Shown piece by piece: positions 61,319-64,000 of a stretch of DNA of 64,000 nt; the stretch's first letter is position 1, and every line of letters begins with the position of its first letter. The translations under genes were made by a program, and so were the position numbers. The DNA comes from G965202915 sp965205955. Its GTDB lineage: Bacteria > Pseudomonadota > Gammaproteobacteria > Eutrophobiales > Eutrophobiaceae. The stretch covers positions 1,302,001 to 1,366,000 of the forward strand of contig OZ242192.1 of the NCBI GenBank assembly GCA_965205955.1. The letters run 5' to 3'. Under the pieces are notes generated by a model. It searched no databases. It was not told the DNA's origin and saw only the letters and a program-made list of their open reading frames with translations.

Positions 61319-64000
61319 TTAGGCATTATTTTGGGCATTATTTTCGGAGCGGATTTGCGCATACACATCTTTTAACAAGAGCTTGCTGACAACCTCTCTA
61401 AAACCTTCATCATTCATAAACCTGGAGGTTATCTCCTCATTTTGATCCATTCGGTCTATGAAAAGCGCCTCAAGCGCCTTGCTGAACAGATAGCCGAAGT
61501 TTTCCATGGAATTCGCCATAGCCGCTTGGCGCAGTTCACGGTCTTCCATCGCATCTTCCCGGATGGAGTCAAAGAAAAGCTGGTCTCCGAGTTTGAATTC
61601 GGTTCCAAATTTGTCGTTCAAAAGCTCAATCAGTCTGGACAGTTCAATGCTGTCATCATGAATTGTGCCCGTTCCCACATCCGTGGGCGCCGCCACGGGA
61701 TTGTGCCCGCCCGCTTCCAAAGTGATCGCCCCCTCACCGATTTTCTGCAAACGGTAATACTTGAGCGCCACATCGTCATCAAAATTGTAAACCGGCCCCC
61801 GATCCCCTTTCGGCAGCTTGGTCAGAAGCAGGCGTATATATGAATAGAGTTTCTCCAGATCGGAATCCTGAAACGGAATTATTTGAGACATAAAGACATA
61901 CAAATTGCGGAAGGCGGCAAGTTGCTTGCGAAAAATCTCGCGCTTTTCCTCTTCAAGCTCGTTGAACCTTCCGACTGCGGGGTCAATGCAAGCATTCATA
62001 GCGGCATGGTCGGCCGCTGTCTGGTTGCGCTTTGATTTGTAGAAAACTTTGCAGAACTGCTCCACCTCCTCCTTGTAATAGACCTGTTGAGCATCAAGAT
62101 TTGCCTGCAGCTCGTATAGTTGCTGCACTTCGGCCTGTTCGCCGATAAATGTCTGCTCATAGAAAGGTTGAAAAGACTCGCGGATTTCATCTTCCCGGTT
62201 CACAAAGTCCAGAACAAAGGTGTCCTCCTTGCCGGGAGCTTTACGGTTAAGACGCGACAGCGTCTGCACCGCCTGAATGCCTTCAAGGCGCTTGTCAACA
62301 TACATCGTGTGCAGAAGCGGTTGGTCAAAACCGGTCTGATATTTTTCGGCGACAAGCAGCACCTGATATTCTTCCATGGCAAAGCGTTCGGGCAGCTCTT
62401 TTTCGTTAATCTGCCTTCCCGTGCCGTCAACATTCATACCGGGCTCGGTGTATTCGGCGCTCTGCACGTCCGGGTCAACAACCTTGCCGCTGAAAGCCAC
62501 AAGCGTTTTGATGCCTGTATAGCCTTTTTCCGAGATATATTTATCAAAAGCCAGTTTGTATCTGACGGCATGCAGGCGGCTTGAGGTAACCACCATCGCC
62601 TTCGCCTTGCCCCCGATTTTGTGCATGGTGAAATGATGGAAGTGTTCAACCATAACTTCCGTTTTCTGTGCGATGTTGTACGGATGAAAGCTCAGAAACC
62701 GGGCAAGCGCCCGCGCGGCTTTGCGTTTGTCAACTTCGGGGTCTTCCTCTATGGATTTTATCAGCTTGTAATAGGTCTTGTAGGTTGTGTAGTTTTTCAG
62801 CACATCAAGGATAAAACCTTCTTCAATCGCCTGCCGCATACTATACAGGTGGAAGGGTTGCGGCTTTCCGTCCGCGCCGGACTGTCCGAACACCTCCATA
62901 GTCTTGTATTTCGGGTGGCGGTAAAAGCAAAGAAGCTGATATTGGGTTGCCGGCCGCGTTCCAACATGGTCTTTATAATCTGTTCTTCATGGTAGGGCAG
63001 ATTGCGCCCCTTTGCATATTCCTCCGCGTCGTCTTCCACTGCCGACTTTGCAAGAACCCGTTTCATTTCTATGGCGGTCTCGCCGCCCTGAGAACTGTGC
63101 GCTTCGTCAATAATCACCGCATATTTTTTCTTTCCCAATGCCTCCATTTTCCCGGTCGCGAAAGGAAACTTCTGCAAGGTGGTAATGATGATGGGCGCCC
63201 CCGCCGAAAGCGCACCGGCGAGCTGCGTCGAGTCCATATCGATTTTTTGAACAACGCCCTGTTTGTGCTCCATCTGGTAAATGTTTTCCTGTAACTGCTG
63301 ATCAAGAACAACGCGGTCGGTAACCACAACCACCGAGTCGTAGATCTTCTCGTCCTGTTCGTTATAAAGCGTAGCCAGACGGTGGGCGAGCCAGGCGATG
63401 GAGTTGGATTTGCCGCTGCCCGCCGAATGCTGCACAAGGTAGTTGTTGCCGGTTCCGTTGTCGCGGGCATGATTTTCTATCTTGCGCACACAATCAAGCT
63501 GGTGGTAGCGGGGGAAGACCATAGCCTCCGTCCTTAGCTTCTTTCCGCCGAGTTTTTTCTCTTCAACCTGCAGATGTATGAACCGCGCCAGAATATCAAG
63601 AAAACTTTCCCTTTCCAGCACTTGCTCCCAAAGGTAGGCGGTCTTGTATCCGTCCGGATTGCCGGGATTGCCCGCGCCGCCCATACAGCCCCGATTGAAG
63701 GGCAGGAAAGCAGTCTTGTTTCCGGCAAGGCGCGTTGTCATATACACCTCGTCCGTATCCACCGCAAAGTGGACAAGAGAGCGCTGCTTGAACCTGAATA
63801 TCAGATCGGACGGATCGCGGTCTTTTTTGTATTGGCGGACCGCATCGCTCCATGTCTGCCCCGTCATCGGATTTTTCAATTCCACCGTAGCAACCGGTAT
63901 GCCGCCCAAAGCCAGTGTTACATCGAGCGTATTTGTATGATTGGGCGAATAGCGCAACTGCCGGACGATTGCGAGATCGTTGGCTTTATAAAGCGCCCGC
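61319..64000 (-). pseudogene. hsdR: Type I restriction enzyme R subunit (hsdR), cut by window end and frameshifted
   Basis: The 5' part of the gene lies beyond the window. From 64000 down, the frame covers the end of the nuclease domain (VATVELKNPMTGQTWSDAVR with an ExK motif), the motor motifs LVQHSAGSGKSNSIAWLAHR (Walker A) and YAVIIDEAHSSQGGETAIEM (DEAH), and the start of motif III ISFFAFTAT. There the reading shifts: ACCCGA stands where ACCCCGA is expected. The next frame continues at once with KTMEVFGQSGADGKPQPFHL and runs intact through QTLSRLNRKAPGKEDTFVLD to the stop at 61319. The missing base lies in the G-run at 62913-62915 (plus strand). It is either a real inactivating mutation or a sequencing error; the rest of the gene shows no decay. 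HsdM and HsdS would be expected beyond the right edge. Confidence 0.9.

Noticed and set aside
62913..62915. Phase-variable tract in hsdR.
   Set aside because: Only three to four identical bases; known phase-variable tracts are usually much longer. A point deletion or sequencing error is simpler.

Overview
The window reads as chromosomal DNA of a Gram-negative bacterium. Class Gammaproteobacteria is my best guess. The support is the 16S-tRNA-Ile(GAT)-tRNA-Ala(TGC) order, a boxA leader of the enterobacterial type, and a housekeeping set (ZapE, RmuC, RnfC, sulfite reductase plus DUF934, DUF898 plus M48 peptidase, DUF4426) typical of that class. I cannot place it below class level by eye.

Layout. 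(1) 1-2.6 kb: the 5' end of lgt (minus strand, running off the window), divergent from a copper-resistance pair, a CopA-type multicopper oxidase and a CopB-type outer-membrane protein, closed by stacked hairpins. (2) 3.0-35.6 kb: a single gene for a protein of about 10,850 residues. It has a signal peptide, an intimin/invasin-type inverse autotransporter barrel and then roughly 95 beta-sandwich modules (Calx-beta-like, SwmB-like, Ig-like, putative-Ig, VCBS, PKD, cadherin-like). A consensus-like promoter and two tiny candidate leader ORFs precede it. (3) 35.7-47.5 kb: a minus-strand catabolic cluster of TonB receptor, agmatine-deiminase-family enzyme, NhaC-type antiporter, class III aminotransferase, alanine dehydrogenase and a second class III aminotransferase. 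A separate minus-strand M20 carbamoylase/amidohydrolase and a plus-strand LuxR-type regulator follow. The promoters of the TonB receptor and of the M20 enzyme share a C-rich motif that is a candidate operator. (4) 47.5-49.6 kb: rRNA promoter, boxA, 16S rRNA, tRNA-Ile and tRNA-Ala on the minus strand, but no 23S or 5S; the luxR gene begins where 23S is expected. (5) 49.7-61.2 kb: ordinary housekeeping genes. These are rmuC, a small lipoprotein, a YugP-type zinc peptidase, zapE, a sulfite/nitrite reductase with DUF934, an SRPBCC-CBS fusion, a lone rnfC, DUF898 with M48 peptidase, and DUF4426. (6) 61.3-64.0 kb: type I restriction hsdR, cut by the window end and broken by one missing base.

How the genes may work together. 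The 35.7-46.4 kb cluster suggests import of a guanidino or ureido compound, deimination, removal of the carbamoyl group by the M20 enzyme, transfer of the freed amine to pyruvate by the aminotransferases, and regeneration of pyruvate with release of ammonia by alanine dehydrogenase, under a dedicated LuxR regulator. The substrate is not known from sequence. The giant adhesin carries its own outer-membrane barrel, so it needs no partner gene nearby.

The points most worth following are the adhesin and its internal duplications, the shared operator motif with the deiminase/carbamoylase/transaminase cluster, and the rRNA operon without 23S, which may be biology or an assembly join. All family names come from recognising motifs by eye; no database search was run.
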